Below the pieces are notes generated by a model. That model ran no database searches. It was not told the DNA's origin and was given only the letters and a program-made list of their open reading frames with translations. A DNA stretch of 64,000 nt from Phascolarctos cinereus (lineage: Eukaryota > Chordata > Mammalia > Diprotodontia > Phascolarctidae), in NCBI RefSeq assembly GCF_002099425.1, contig NW_018344105.1, positions 5,148,501 to 5,212,500 of the forward strand, given 5' to 3'. Every line of letters starts with the position of its first letter. The first letter of the stretch is position 1. Made by a program: the position numbers and the translations under genes. Of this stretch, positions 23,248 through 36,793 are shown in pieces.

Positions 23248-26200
23248 CTGGAGGAGAAAGCGCCTGAGGAGGGAAACAGAAGGGCACGGGAAACCTAATT
23301 CTCTAGACACAGGGTGCCAGGGAGTGCAATGATCCCAGTTCTGATTCTGCCCAGCTAGAGGCCCTCCTCCTCCAATGAGCATCAAGAGCCTCCCAAGAAG
23401 ATCCTTGGGTTTGACTGTGACACACATCCCCTCAGATCTAGCTCCAGGGTTCCTTCACACACCTGCTATAAAACCCAATATCACATTGTAGAACCCATCC
23501 CCCTCCAGACTCTGAAATTCGACGTACCATGTTATGTCATTTCAAGATGCTGACATTCTAATAATGAAGGAAACTTTTAGCACTAAGTTCCCTCCAGTCT
23601 CAGACATTTTGTGTTCCAAGGGACTACCATACTACATTTTAATGCCTTTGCAGAGAGTCAGTATGCCTCAGTGGACAGGAAACCCTGGTTCCCAGTCCTT
23701 GCCTCAGACAAAGTGTCACCGGGTGTGCCTGCATTAGAAGTGTTACCCCCTGGTACCCTGCAGGGCATGGCTGGGCTCAGGTTGGGGACCCCACCCCCTC
23801 CTGACACAGACAGTTGCAGAGTCCTAGATGCTCAACTGTGAGAAGCAAGGATTTACCAATAGAAACTACGGCATATTTTCCTGCTTCTACACAGGCGGGC
23901 ACCTGGAGGTCAAAGAACGCGAGAAATGAAAAGGGGGAACAGGAGGAAATAAACCTTAATGGTAAGCCCAGATATGTTGTTTTCAGAACGAGGGTGGCCA
24001 GTGATGGAGTTGACCCTTTAGTGTTGCTGTTACATAGCCTGAGGCCATAACCAGCATCAAAGGCCTCCTGAGGAAGTCCTGGGGCCCTTGCCCTGGACTC
24101 CCCACTTAGACCTAGCACTAGGGTTCTGTTAGATATGCACTTACTATGAACCCAAGTTCCATGTTCTAGACTCCCTCCCTTCAGACTCTGATATTCCCAG
24201 ACTAAAGGACTTTACAGATCTGGCATTCTAAGGTGCTCAAAGGCATCTTCTGCTGGACTTTATCTTCTTATGCTCTTTTAGAAAAACGATCTGCCTCAGT
24301 GGATAGGAAATGCTGGGTCCAAGTCCTGACTCAGACAGATAAAAAAATCACTGTGTAAATTTATTAGTTAATTAACTTCTCATATGGCCCAGTCAATTAT
24401 CAAAGTTTCTAACAAAAAAAAAGTCATGGGGTGTGTGACTAGATGAGCATGTGCGTGTGTATGTGTGCATGTGTGCATATGTGTGTGGGGTCCTTATCTA
24501 GGCTTATGCCTAAGGTCCCTACTCCCTCCTGATGCAGGGGACGGTAGCAGAGTCCTAGATACTCAACGGAGAGAGGCAAGAAATTTACTGAGAGAAAACA
24601 CAGCACCTTTCATGCCTCTACACAGTTGGGCACCTGGAGGTCAAAGAACAGGAGGAAGGAAACAAAGGAAACCCAAGTCCAGTGATAGGCCCAGAAATCC
24701 TGCTTCCAGACTGACAGTGGCCAGCGATGGGGATGACCTCAGTGCTGCTATGGCCCAGCCTAAGAGGCCACTAACTCGCATCAAGGGCCTCCAAAGAAAG
24801 GCCTGTGGGGCTTGTCAGGAACACACCCCTCAGCTCTAGAGCCAGGGTTCTTTCAGACATTTGCACTTACTATGTTCTATCACCCCTCCCCTCCAGGCTT
24901 TAATATTCTCTAATATGTTAATATGTCTCCCCAGATGACATTCGAGGGCTAAAGGGCCCTTTCGGGTGGAAAATTCTTACGAGTCCTAAAGTGTCTCCTC
25001 TTGGACACTGTGTTTTCATAATTTCACAATCTTCTAATGCTCCTTCAGAAAAACCATTGGCCTCCATGGATGGGAAGGCCTGGTTTCAAGGCCCACCTCA
25101 GATAGACACAGAGTCACTATGTGACCTTGCACTAGAACCAACCTTCTCATGTCCTGCAGGGACCATAGGAGGGCTCAGGTCTAGGGGCCCTACTCCCTCG
25201 TGACAGAAGGGACAGTTGCAGAGTCCTAGATGCTCAATTGTGAGAGGCAAGGATTTGCCTGGAGAGAAAACACGGCATATTTCCCTACCTCTACACAATC
25301 AGGCAACTGGAAGACAAAAAGAAAGAGAAATGAAAAAAGGGGAAACCGAAATCCAACGAAGAGACCAGTGATCCTGTCTCCACACTGACAGTGGCCAGCA
25401 CTAGGTGGTACACCCAGTGTTGGGCTTGCACACTAAGAAGGCCACTTCTCAGCATCAAGGGCCTTCTGAAGAACACCCGTGGTTCCTTTCACACGCCACT
25501 CAGATCTGGCGCCAGGGTTCCAAATGTACTTACATTTACGGATTCTGTGTTCTACCACCTCTCCTTCCAGACTCTGGATAATTCTCTAATCTCTGTTATT
25601 ATGTTGCTTGGGACAATGGCATTCCAGGATTAAAGGGCTCTATCAGATCTAAAATTCTAAGACACCCTAAGGGGCCTCCTGACATTCTGTGTTTTCATGG
25701 GGTAACATTCTATCTTCTAATGTTTTTTTCAGAAAGACCATAGGCCTCCCTGGATGGGAAACACTGGCTTCAAGGCCCACCTCAGACAGACATTTAGCCA
25801 GTGTTTGACCCTGTACTAGTAAATTACCTTTATAAATACCAACAAAGAAGGGTGAAGATGTTTGAGTGTCTGCCTGTGGGTGTCTACGTGCACATGTGGA
25901 TGTGACTGAGGGTGGAGATAGGGGGATACACTAAAGTCCTCACTCTCTTCTGGGCAGGGGACAGCAATAAAGTCCCAGATGCTCAACTGTGAGAGGCAAG
26001 AAATTTACCAAGAGAAAATATGGTACATTTCTCACCTCTACAAAACTGAGCACCTAGAGTTGAAAGAACAGGAGAAGACAAGGAAATCCAAGTTTAATGA
26101 CAGGGCCAGAAATATTGGTTCAAATGGCCCCCGGTCAGTGATGGGAGTATCCTGGTACTGCCATTCCTTAGCTTGAGAACACTAACGAGTATAAAGGTCC

Positions 26201-27941
26201 TTCCAAAGAAGACCTATGCCCTCTGCCCTGGATACCCCCCACCCCCACCAAGATAGAGCACCAGGACTCCTTCAGACATATACTTAGTAGAAGCATTTCA
26301 AATTCCATGTTTTTGTATCCATACCTCCAGACTCTGATATTCTCTCATCTGTTTTTATGTGTCCTCACACAATGGAAATGTGCCTCTCATCCAACACTGC
26401 TTTTATGATCTAACATCCTATATTCCAAAGCTCCTCCAGAAAGACAACATGCCTCAGTGGAGGGGAAACCTCCACTTCCCCTTCAAGACCTGATTCAGAC
26501 AGGCATAAGAGTCACGTGTGACCGACTTAGGCTCAACACCGACCATTTTGGTGGCATGCAGGATACAGGTGGGCTCAGGTCTGGGGATCCCACTCCCTCC
26601 TAATGCGGGGGAGAGCAGCAGAATCCTAGATGATCAAATGTGAGAGGCAAGGATTTACCGAGAGAGACACAGGAGAGCACCTGGCAGGAAAATGGAGAAG
26701 GGAAATCCTAAGCCCAATGATGGGACCAGAAACCCTGCCTTCAGAGTGAAGGTGGCTAGCGGTGTTGGCATCATCTCCAGTCACTCACCAGCTTCAAGGG
26801 CTTTTCAAGGAAGAACAGCGGCACCTGTCCTCGACTCCAGACTCGGATCTAGTACCAGAGTTCCTTCAGATATGCTCTTGATATATGCTCAAATTCCATG
26901 TTCTAGCATCCCTCTCTCCAGACTCTGATCTTTCTTATTACATCTCCTCAGACAATGACATTCCAGGACTGAGGGACCTAATCAGATCTGACATTGTAAT
27001 GTCTAATCTGGGATGCTGCCATGAGACCTTGTGTTCTCATGGTCTAACATTATACCTTCTAATGCTCAGTAAGAAAGACAATACACCTCCTTGCATAGGA
27101 AAAACTGGCTTTGAGTCCTGTCAGGCAGACATGTACCTAGTGTGATCCTGTACTTATTAATTCATTTTTCAAATGGCACAGTTGACCCTCAAAGAAGGTA
27201 ACAAGAAAGGGTCAGAGGGCACATGCGTGTGTATGCGTATGTGTTTGCATGTGCATCTGTATGTTTTTTCTTTGTAGTAGGATGCAGATCTGGCTATTGG
27301 GGGGGGGGGCAAGTGTGCACCTAGCTTTACCCCTAAGATCGTCATTCTCTCCTGGGCAGGGGACAGCAACAGAGGCCTAGACACCCAACTGTGAGTGGCA
27401 AGAAATTTACCTAGCTACATCACGGCATCTTCCCTGCCACTGCACAGCTGGGCACCTGGCAGTCAAAGCAAAGTGGAGAAGACCAGAAAGCCCATGTTCA
27501 GTGATGGGACAAGAAATGCTGTCTACAGAATGACAGTAGCCAGTGATCTAGCACCAATCAGCCATTTGCACTTACCATATGTCCAAATTCCACATTCCAG
27601 TCTCTTCCTCTAGACTCTGATATTCTCTGATCTCTGTTACATTTTCTCAGACAAAGACATTCTAACATTCTCTTATTATCTAAGATGCCTCCTCTTTGAC
27701 TCCGTATTCTCCTGGTCTAACATCTTATGTTCTAATGCTCCTTCAGAAAGACTACATGTCTCAGCAGACATGAAATCCTTGACTTCGGAGTCCTTCCTCA
27801 GATAGACATGGAGTCACCAGAAACATAACCTCTTGGTGACATGAAGTGGGTAGGTGTGCTCTGTCTAGGGACCCCACTCCCTCCTGACAGGGGACAGTCG
27901 CAGAGTCCTAGATGCTCAATTGTGAGAGGGAAGAAATTTAC

Positions 27942-27986
27942 CAAGGGAGAACACGGCATATTTCTTGCCTCTACACAGTTGGGCAC
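27942..27986 (-). other. Splice-bounded cassette (unit near 27885)
   Basis: Minus strand: GTTGACCTCCAG acceptor, 45 nt, TTG|GTAAATTTC donor. It is representative of the section C form, with AATATGCCGTGTTCTC in its second half. Confidence 0.38.
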
Positions 27987-28589
27987 CTGGAGGTCAACGA
28001 ACAGGAAAAATGGAAAGAGAGAAACCATCGTCCAACGATGAGGCTGGAAATCCTGCCTTCAGACCGACAATGAGAGTGCCCCTCCTGTTGCTCTTGCACT
28101 GGCCCCTAACAGCATCAAGGCCTCCCCTAAGGAAGACCAATGGTTCCTCCACTGGACTTTCTGCTCAGATCTAGCACACAGGCTCCTTCTGACACTGGCC
28201 CAAGTTCCAAGTTCTAGCATCCCTACAGATTCCACTAATCCTTTCATCTTTGTTATTATGTCTCCTCAGACAATGACACTCCAAGCATAAAGGACACTAT
28301 GAGAATTAATGTTTTAAAGTTTTTAAAGATGTTTTCTGTCTGCCACTGTTCTCATGGTCTAATATCCTATGTTCCAAGGCTAACTTCAGAAAGACCATAT
28401 TCCTCAGTGCATTGGAAACTCAGGCTCCAAATCCTGCCTCAGACAGAGTCACTGTGTGATCTTATATTAGTTAATTAACTTCTCAAACAGTTAACTCTCA
28501 AAGACACATAGAACCAAGAGGGCAGGGGGTACACGTGTGTTGATAGAGGACCTAGACACAGACCTAGGGTCCCTAATCCTTCCTGAGGT

Positions 28590-29131
28590 AAGGGACAGTA
28601 GCAGAGTCCAAGATGCTCAATTGTGAAAGGCAAGAAATTTACCAAGATACAACACAGTAATTTTCTCACCTCTACACAGTCGGGCACCTGGAGGATCAAA
28701 GAACAGGAGAAAGAAAAAGGGCACAAATGTAGAACCCCATGCACTCCTTTACTTCTCAAACGGTCCAGTTGATTCTCAAAGACACTAACAAGGAAGAGAT
28801 AGAGAAAAGAAGGGAAGAGAAGGAGAAGGAGGAGAAGGTGTGGGGGTGGTGCACCTAGGCCCATGCCTAGGGCCCATATTCCCTCCTGTGGCAGGGGGAC
28901 AGTAGCAGAGTCCAAGATGCTCAATTGTGAAAGGCAAGAAATTTACCAAGATACACACAGTAATTTTCTCGCCTCTACACAGTCGGGCACCTGGAGGTCA
29001 AAGAACAGGAGGAAAAAAAGGGGGACAAAGGTAGAACCCCATGCACTGGTTAATTAACTTCTCAAATGGTCCAGCTGACTCAAAAACACTAATGAGAAAG
29101 AGAGAGAGAGAGAGAATGAATATGAATGACA

Positions 29132-29189
<58 letters not shown>

Positions 29190-29345
29190 CGCACCCAAGC
29201 CCATGCCTAGGCCCACATTCCCTCCTGTGGCAGGGGTGCAGTAGCAGAGTCCAAGATGCTCAATTGTGAAAGGCGAGAAATTTACCAATACACAACACGG
29301 CATATTTCTCACCTCTACACAGTAGGGCACCTGGAAGTCGAAGAA
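28590..29345. repeat. Three truncated units at ~300-bp spacing
   Basis: Cores near 28590, 28885 and 29225 are joined by only AACCCCATGCACT...CTTCTCAAACGGTCCAG...GACACTAAC...CCTCCTGTGGCAGGGG; the second block and spacer are missing between them. Shared details (GAGTCCAAGATGCTCAATTG) show that one short unit was tandemly copied. A purine-rich GAAGGAGAAGG tract and a (TG)n tract lie at the junctions. Confidence 0.8.
29095..29188. repeat. (AG)n and (TG)n microsatellites
   Basis: An (AG)n run at 29095-29116 is followed by an uninterrupted (TG)28 run at 29133-29188, inside the junction between two truncated units. Its length predicts high polymorphism. Confidence 0.95.
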
Positions 29346-30156
29346 TGGGAGAAAGAAAAAGGCGACAAAGGTGAAACCCCATGTCCAGTGATAGGGTCAG
29401 TAATCTTGCCTTTAGACTGACAACAGCCAGCGATGGGGCTACCCCTAGTGTGGCTGTTGCACAGCCTGAGGCAGATAATAAGCACCAAGGGCCTCCTAAG
29501 GGACATGTGTGGTTCCTCCCCTGGTCTCTCCATCTAGCACCAGGGTTCCTTCAGACATTTATACTTACTATAAGCCCACTTTAAGTTCCAAGTTATAGCA
29601 TCCCTCCTTCTACACTCTAATACTGTCCAATCTACGTTATTGTGTCTCCTCAGACAATGATGTTCCAGCACTTAAAAGACCCTATCAGATTGAACATTAT
29701 AAAGTGATTCAAGGTTCTTCTTATCTGACACTGTGTTCTCAGAATCTAACATTTTAACTTCTAATGCTCCTTCAGAAAGACCATAGGCCTCCCTGCATGG
29801 CAAACCCTGGCTTCAAGGCCCGCCTCAGACAGACAGTCACCGTGTGACCCTGTGCTACTAAATTAATTTCTCAAATGGTCCAGTGCCCTCTTAAAGACAC
29901 TAACAAGAAAAAGAGTTAGACAGTGAAAGTGAGTGTGTGTTATGTGTGTGTGGTGTGAGGTGTGCCTAGGCCCATATTCCCTCCTGTGGCAAGCAGATAG
30001 TAGTAGAGTCCTAGATGCTCAATTGTGAAAGGCAAGAAATTTACCAAGACACATCACAGTAATTTTCTCGCCTCTACACAGTTGGGCACCTGGAGGTCAA
30101 AGACCAGGAGAAAGAAAAAGGAGACAAAGGTGGAACCCTATGTCCAATGAGGGCAT

Positions 30157-30716
30157 CAGTGTTCTTGCCTTGGAGTATACAGGTGTTTCACAGCACCTCT
30201 GCTGCGAAAGCTTGCCAAGCCCTTCTCAGGGCTGCTCACCCACCTTTGGCATCCACCTGCCCCCCAACTCTCACCTGGAGCTCCAAGAAGCTGTAGCATG
30301 TGCAGCAGCCTAAACCACTTTGGCAGACGAGCTAAGCCAGGCTGAAGGTAACTGACAGGACTCAAACTTGTCGGTGATTCAGGGGATGTCTACCCCGAGC
30401 ATGGGAAGGCTTCGCCCAGCAGAATGAGGGGGATGAGCCGTGAAGTTGGCTGAATCAGAAGGCCGGCCCTGTGGAGCATCTAGAGCTTGGTCAGACATCA
30501 AAGAAGCCAAGGTCATCCCCCGTGTCCCAGGTCATCACCAGTCATCTTGACTTTTGTTCTGCCACTAGACTTCGATGACTCTGGAAGAGAGAGTAAGGCT
30601 GACAACTTTGTGCAGTTCTGCCTCGCTGAAATCCAATTCATGCAAGAGTCAAGACATCACCCTGTGATCTCTTTGGCGCTTTTCAAAAACAAAGGACAAT
30701 CAACAATCTTGCCAGT
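30157..30716 (+). mobile_element. Marsupial-type retroposon 3' end
   Basis: Non-unit sequence ending in GTCATCTTGACTTTTGTTCTGCC, ACTTCGATGACTCTGGAAGA, GCAGTTCTGCCTCGCTGAAA, TCCAATTCATGCAAGAGTC and AAACAAAGGACAATCAACAA. I know this terminal segment as a very common dispersed marsupial repeat, but I cannot assign its superfamily with certainty. The 5' part (30157-30530) is less familiar. It splits a unit between the core near 29985 and the next SINE block. Confidence 0.6.
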
Positions 30717-32086
30717 GAGGGGTCTACTCCTAGTATTACTGTTGCTCAACTGTGACAGGCAAGAAATTAACCAAAAGAAAACAGTATCTCTCCTAACTCT
30801 ACGCCATCAGGCACCTAGAGGTTAAAGAACCGGAGGAAGGAAAAGGTGACCCAAGATTAGATCAGAAATCCTGCCTCCAGACTGAGGGTGATGAGTGGAT
30901 GGTGAAGCCTACTTCTGCTGTTTCACATACAACCACGGTGCAGGACTAACAGAACCTAATGTTATTGGGTGTTCTATTCTAGCAGCACGTACCTTCAGAA
31001 AGCCAGTATTTCACAATGGACAGGAAACCAGGAATCCAAGGCCTGCCTCAGACAGACATGGGCAATGTGTGATCTTGTGCTGGTAATTTCCCTTCTGGGG
31101 GTCCTGCAGGGTGTAGGTGGGCTCAGGTCTGGAGACCCCACTCACTCTTGTCAGTAGCAGAGTCCTAGATTTCAATTGTGGGAGGCAAGAAAGTGACTGA
31201 GAGGGAACTTGGCATCCTTCTGTCCTCTCCACAGTCAGGCATCTAGAGGTCAAAGAAAAGAGGAACCAGGGGAAAATCCACTGCTGGGACTGGAAATCCG
31301 GTCCCCAGACTGAGAGCACCCAGTGGTTAGGGCATACTGCTTCACAACCTGGAACCAGTGACCAGCATCCAGGGCCTCCAAGGGGAGATCTGTGGCCCCT
31401 GCCCCAGAATCCCCACTCAAACCTAGCATCAGAAGTCATGCACTTGCTACAAAATTTCATTTCACCTACTAAAAACCCCTCTGTCCTGACTGCGATATTC
31501 TCTCATGTGTTATTATGTCTCGCTATTTCAGCACTAAAGAACCCTATCTGATCAGACATTCGAAAGCCTTCTCATGGCCTAACATGCTAGCGTCTCATTC
31601 ACGATCCTTTAGAAAGTTCATGTGCTTCAGTGGATGAGAAAGTGGCTTCATGTACTGCCTGACACAGACACAGCGTCACTGTATGACCCTGTGCTGGAAA
31701 CTAAAGCTCTGGGGGCATAGGAGATGTAGACCGGCTCAGGGCTGGGGATCCCATTCCTCCCTGGTGGAGGGAAGAAGAGAAGAGTCCTAGACGTTCGACT
31801 GTGAGAGGTAAGGATTTGCCTAGAGAGAGAACACAGCATATTTTCCCACCTCTACACAGTCAACCACCTGGAGGACAAAAATGCTTCAATGGATGGGAAG
31901 TGTTGGCTCCAAGGCCTACCTCAGGCAGACACATAGTCATTGTGTGACCATGCACTAGAAAATGTCACCTCTGGGTAGCATGCAGGGTAGGTGGGCTCAG
32001 GGCTGGGGGACCCTACTCTCTCCTAAGGCAGGGAGGGGACAGTAGAAGATTCCTAGACGCTCAACTGTGAGAGGGAAGAAATTTAC

Positions 32087-32133
32087 CGAAAGAGAGAACA
32101 CGGCATATTTCCCACTTCTGCACAGTTGGGCAC
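32087..32133 (-). other. Splice-bounded cassette (unit near 32025)
   Basis: Minus strand: GCCTCCAG acceptor, 47 nt, TCG|GTAAATTTC donor. Its extra two bases lie in the GAAAGAGAGAA stretch. The same form recurs near 33420 and 34090; the latter has one more base. Confidence 0.37.
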
Positions 32134-33024
32134 CTGGAGGCAAAAGAACACAAGAAAGGAAAGGGAGCACGGGGAGAAACTCAAGTCCAGTGACGGGACA
32201 TGCCAATAATCTTGCCTTCAGACTGACGATGGCCAGCAATAGGATCACCCCAGCAATGTTCTTGCATAGCTTGAGACCAATAAACAGGCACTTCCAGTGG
32301 GAGAGAGATGGCCCATGTCACAGATTTTGCACTCAGATCTAGCTGAAGAGTCCCTTCAGACATGCACTTATATAACAAACCTCAGGTCCATGTTCTAGAA
32401 TTTCTCCCTCAAGACTATGACATTATAGGACTGAGAGACCCCTTCAAGTCTACTATTCTAAGGTGTTGTAGGGTGCCTCCTCTCTGATCTTCTTTACTGT
32501 AGTGGCCTGACATTCTGTCTTCAAATGCTCCTTCAAAAGACAATATGCCACAAAGGAGAGGAAACCCTGGTTTGAAACCCTCCCCCCACCCCCGCCCCCC
32601 AGACACCTTGGCTAGCACCTTAGCTTCCTGGTGGCCTGCAGGGGCAGGTGGGCTCAGCATTGGGGACTCCACGCCTTCCTGATGCAGGGAACAGTCACAT
32701 AGTCCTCGATGATCAACTGTGAGAGGAAAGGATTTACCTAGAGAGAGAATACAGAATATCTCCCCACCTCTACACAATCAGGCAACTGGAGGTCGAAGAA
32801 CAGCAGAAAGGAAGAGGGGAAAATCTACGTCCAGTCCAATGATACAACTAGAAATCCTTCTTTCAGAGAGAGGGTGGCCAGTGATCGGGGCACCATTACT
32901 GCTGCTGCTGCACAGCCTGAGGCCGCTAACCAGCATCCAGGGCCACCTAAGGAAGTCCTGTGGCCCCAGGCCTGGACCCCTTACTCACACCTAACACCAG
33001 GGTTCCTTCAGATGTGCACATATG

Positions 33025-34356
33025 ACAACCCCCAGATCTATCTTCTCACATCCCCCAACTCCAGACTCTCATGTTCTCTGATCTCTGGTATTCTGTCTCT
33101 TTAGGCAATGTGATTTCCAAAGAACCCTATCAGATCTAACTTCTAAGGTGCCTCCTGTCTGATATTCTGTGTTCCATTGGCTAACATCCTATGTTCTAAT
33201 GCTTCTTCAGAAAGAGAAAATGCTTCAATGGATGGGAAACCCTGGTTCCAAGGCCTACCTCAGACAGACACATAGTCATTGTATTACCTTACACTAGAAA
33301 ATGTCACCTCTGGGTAGCATGTAGGGTAGGTGGGCTCAGGGCTGGGGGCCCTACTCTCTCCTGAGGCAGGGAGGGGACAGTAGAAGATTCCTAGACGCTC
33401 AACTGTGAGAGGGAAGAAATTTACCGAAAGAGAGAACACGGCATATTTCCCACCTCTACACAGTTGGGCACCTGGAAGTTAAAGGATTAAAGAAAGAAAA
33501 AGGCAAGAAAAGTTAAAACCTAAGTCCAATGATAGGATCAAAAATCCTGTCTTCAGAATGACAGTGGCCATTGATGGAGCTGCCATTGGACAGCCTGAGG
33601 TCAATCCCCAGCATCCAGGGCCTCCTAAGACCTTGCCTCGGTACTCTCCATCAGATCTAGCACCACGGTTCCTTCAGACATGCATATATGACAACCCCCA
33701 GATCTATCTTCTCACATCCCCCCAACTCCAGACTCTCATGTTCTCTGATCTCTGGTATTCTGTCTCTTTAGGCAATGTGATTTCCAAAGAACCCTATCAG
33801 ATCTAACTTCTAAGGTGCCTCCTGTCTGATATTCTGTGTTCCGTTGGCTAACATCCTATGTTCTAATGCTTCTTCAGAAAGAGAAAATGCTTCAATGGAT
33901 GGGAAACCCTGGTTCCAAGGCCTACCTCAGACAGACACATAATCATTGTATGACCTTGCACTAGAAAATGTCACCTCTGGGTAGCATGTAGGGTAGGTGG
34001 GCTCAGGGCTGGGGGACCCTACTCTCTCCTTAGGCAGGGAGGGGACAGTAGAAGATTCCTAGACGCTCAACTGTGAGAGGGAAGAAATTTACCGAAAGAG
34101 AGAACACGGCATTATTTCCCACCTCTACACAGTTGGGCACCTGGAAGTTAAAGGATTAAAGAAAGAAAAAGGCAAGAAAAGTTAAAACCTAAATCCAATG
34201 ATAGGATCAAAAATCCTGTCTTCAGAATGACAGTGGCCATTGATGGAGCTGCCATTGGACAGCCTGAGGTCAATCCCCAGCATCCAGGGCCTCCTAAGAC
34301 CCCACCTCGGTACTCTCCATCAGATGTAGCACCAGGGTTCCTTCAGACACATACTT
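33025..34356. repeat. 666-bp tandem duplication, two near-identical units
   Basis: ACAACCCCCAGATCTATCTT begins at 33025 and again at 33691, a 666-bp step. The two units share the SINE block, core (AGAAGATTCCTAGACGCTC) and second block with very few differences (for example ATTACC/ATGACC and a one-base change in the GGCAT(T)ATT stretch). A third, partial relative lies at about 31880-32140. This is the most recent whole-unit duplication seen. Confidence 0.93.
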
Positions 34357-36745
34357 CCTGTGAGCCTGTGTTCAACAGTCTAGTGTTTCTCTCTCTAAAT
34401 TCTGATGTTCTCTGATGTGCTATGATGTTTCCTCAATGACATCCCAGCACTAATGGACCCTATCAGAACAAACATTTTAAGGTATTCTAAGGTGCTTCCT
34501 CTCAGATGCTGTGTTCCCAAGGCCTAACTATTCTATCTTCTAATGCTCCTTCAGAAAGGCCATAGGGTGTAACAGATAGGCAACAGTGGTGCCAAGTGTT
34601 GCCTGGCACGGAGTCACTGTGTGACCTTAGGCTAAACACTTGACTTCTGGGTGGAACTAGAGACCTTACTCCATTTTTAGCCTGGGGACACTAGATGAAT
34701 CCTAGCTGCTCACCTGTGAGAAGCAAGGATTTACTGAAAGAGAGAACACAGCATATTTCCCTGCCCCTACATAGGTGGAAGTCAAATAACAGGCTGAAAG
34801 AAAAGGGGGAATCTCTAAGTGCAATGATATGAATGGAAATGCCACCTTCAGAGTGATGGTGGCCTTCTACAGGGTACCCCCAGTGTTAATGTTCCTAAGC
34901 CTCAGCTACTCCCCAGCACCCAGGGCTTCCTAAGGAAGACTTGGGGTCCCTGCCCTGGACTCCCCACTCAGATCTAGCACCAGGGTTCATGCAGACATTT
35001 ATTCTTCCCATCCATGAGCCCAAGTTCCACGTTCTAGCATCCTTCCCTCAAGCTTCTGATTTTGATTATTATTGTCTCCATAGACATTCCACCACTAATG
35101 GACCCGAGGAGAGCCAGCAGTCTAAGGCGCATCTTTGATGCTCTGTGTTCTCATGGTCTAACGGTCTATCTTCTAATGCTCCTTCAGAAAAACAATGCTC
35201 CAGTGAACGGGAAGCCCTGGCTTCCAAGCCTGCCTCATATAGGCGCACAGTCAGTCACCCTGTGACCTGAGCTAACTCTTGGTGGCCTACAGCGTGTAAA
35301 TGGGCTCAGGTGTGGGGACCTCACTCCCTCCTGATGCAGGGGACAGCAGCCAAGTCCAAGATGCTCGATTGGTAGAGGCAAGAAATATACCAATCAAGAA
35401 TACAGCATATTTCTTACCTCTACACAATCGGGCACCTGGAGGTCAAAGAATAGGAGAAAGGAAAATGGGGAAAAGAGGAAAACCAGCATCCTAGGATATG
35501 GCAAGAAATGCTGCCTTCAGATGGGCTAGTGATAGGGCTACCTCGAGCTGTGTTACTGCACGGCCCCAGGTCACTCCCCAGCATCTAGGGCCTCCTAAGG
35601 GAGACCTCTGGCACCTGCCTGGAATCACATTTAGCACCAGGGTTCCTTAAGACATGCACTTGATGAAGGCCCGAGTTCCACGTCCTAGCATCCTTCTTTC
35701 CAGACTCTAATAATCTCTCATCTCTGTTATTACTGTCTTCAAAGTCATTCTAGCACTAAAGGACCTTATGAGACCTAACATTCTAAGGTGCACCCTCTTT
35801 GATACTCTGTGCTCCTGATCTAAGATTCTATCTTCTAATGCTCCTTCAAAAAGACAATATCCACAGATGACAGGACAATGTTCTTCGAGCTCCTTATCAG
35901 ACAGAACTAACCACAGACACCAGATGACCTCATGCTAGAGCCTTCACATGAGTGGCCTGCAGAGCATGTGTGGGCTCAGGCGTGGGGACCCTATTCTCTC
36001 CTGATGCAGGGGACAGCAGCAAAGTCCGAGATGCTCGATTGGTAGAGGCAAGAAATATACCATTTGAGAACACAGCATATTTCTTACCTCTACACAGTCG
36101 GGCACCTGGAGGTCAACAAACAGGAGAGAGCATGATGGCTGCCAGGAACTTAAATGCAGCGAAGGGACTAGAAATCCAGCCTTTACACCAAGGAGTACCA
36201 GTAATGTGCAATAGCACCAGGCTCGGTTCAGTCCCCAGCATTCAGGGCCACCTAAAGGAGACCAGGGGCCCCTGTCCTGGATAGCCCACTCAGCTCAAAC
36301 ACCACGGAAACCCAAGGTTCACTGTCTAGCATCCCTCCCGAGACACTGATATTCTTTCATCCCTGCTATTATGTCTCTGGAGACAATGACATTGCAGCCC
36401 CAAAGGCTCTTATGTGAACAAGAAAGCTGGCTTCCAAGCCTGCCTCAAACAGATGCACAGGTGATCTGGGGTGTCTCCAGTCTCACGTTCTTATGTCCTC
36501 ACAAACTAACATTCTAATTTCCTATGCTCCTTCAGAAAAACAACATGTCTCCCTAGAAAGGAAAACCTGGCTTCAGATATTACCTCAGAAGGACAAATAT
36601 TTACTGTATGACTCTGTACTAGAAACAGAGCCTCTGGGGGGCATGCAGGGAGCAGGTGGGCTCAGGTCTGGGGACCCCATTCCCTGCTGACACAGGGGAC
36701 AGCTGAAGAGTCCGAGGTGCCCAATAGTGAGAGGTAAGGATTTAC

Positions 36746-36793
36746 CGAACTAGAGAACACGGCGTAGTTCCTTACCTCCACACAGTCGGGCAC
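36746..36793 (-). other. Splice-bounded cassette (unit near 36695)
   Basis: Minus strand: TTTGACCTCCAG acceptor, 48 nt reading VPDCVEVRNYAVFSSS without a stop, TCG|GTAAATCC donor. Nearly identical cassettes follow near 37345 and at 37954-38001. Confidence 0.38.
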
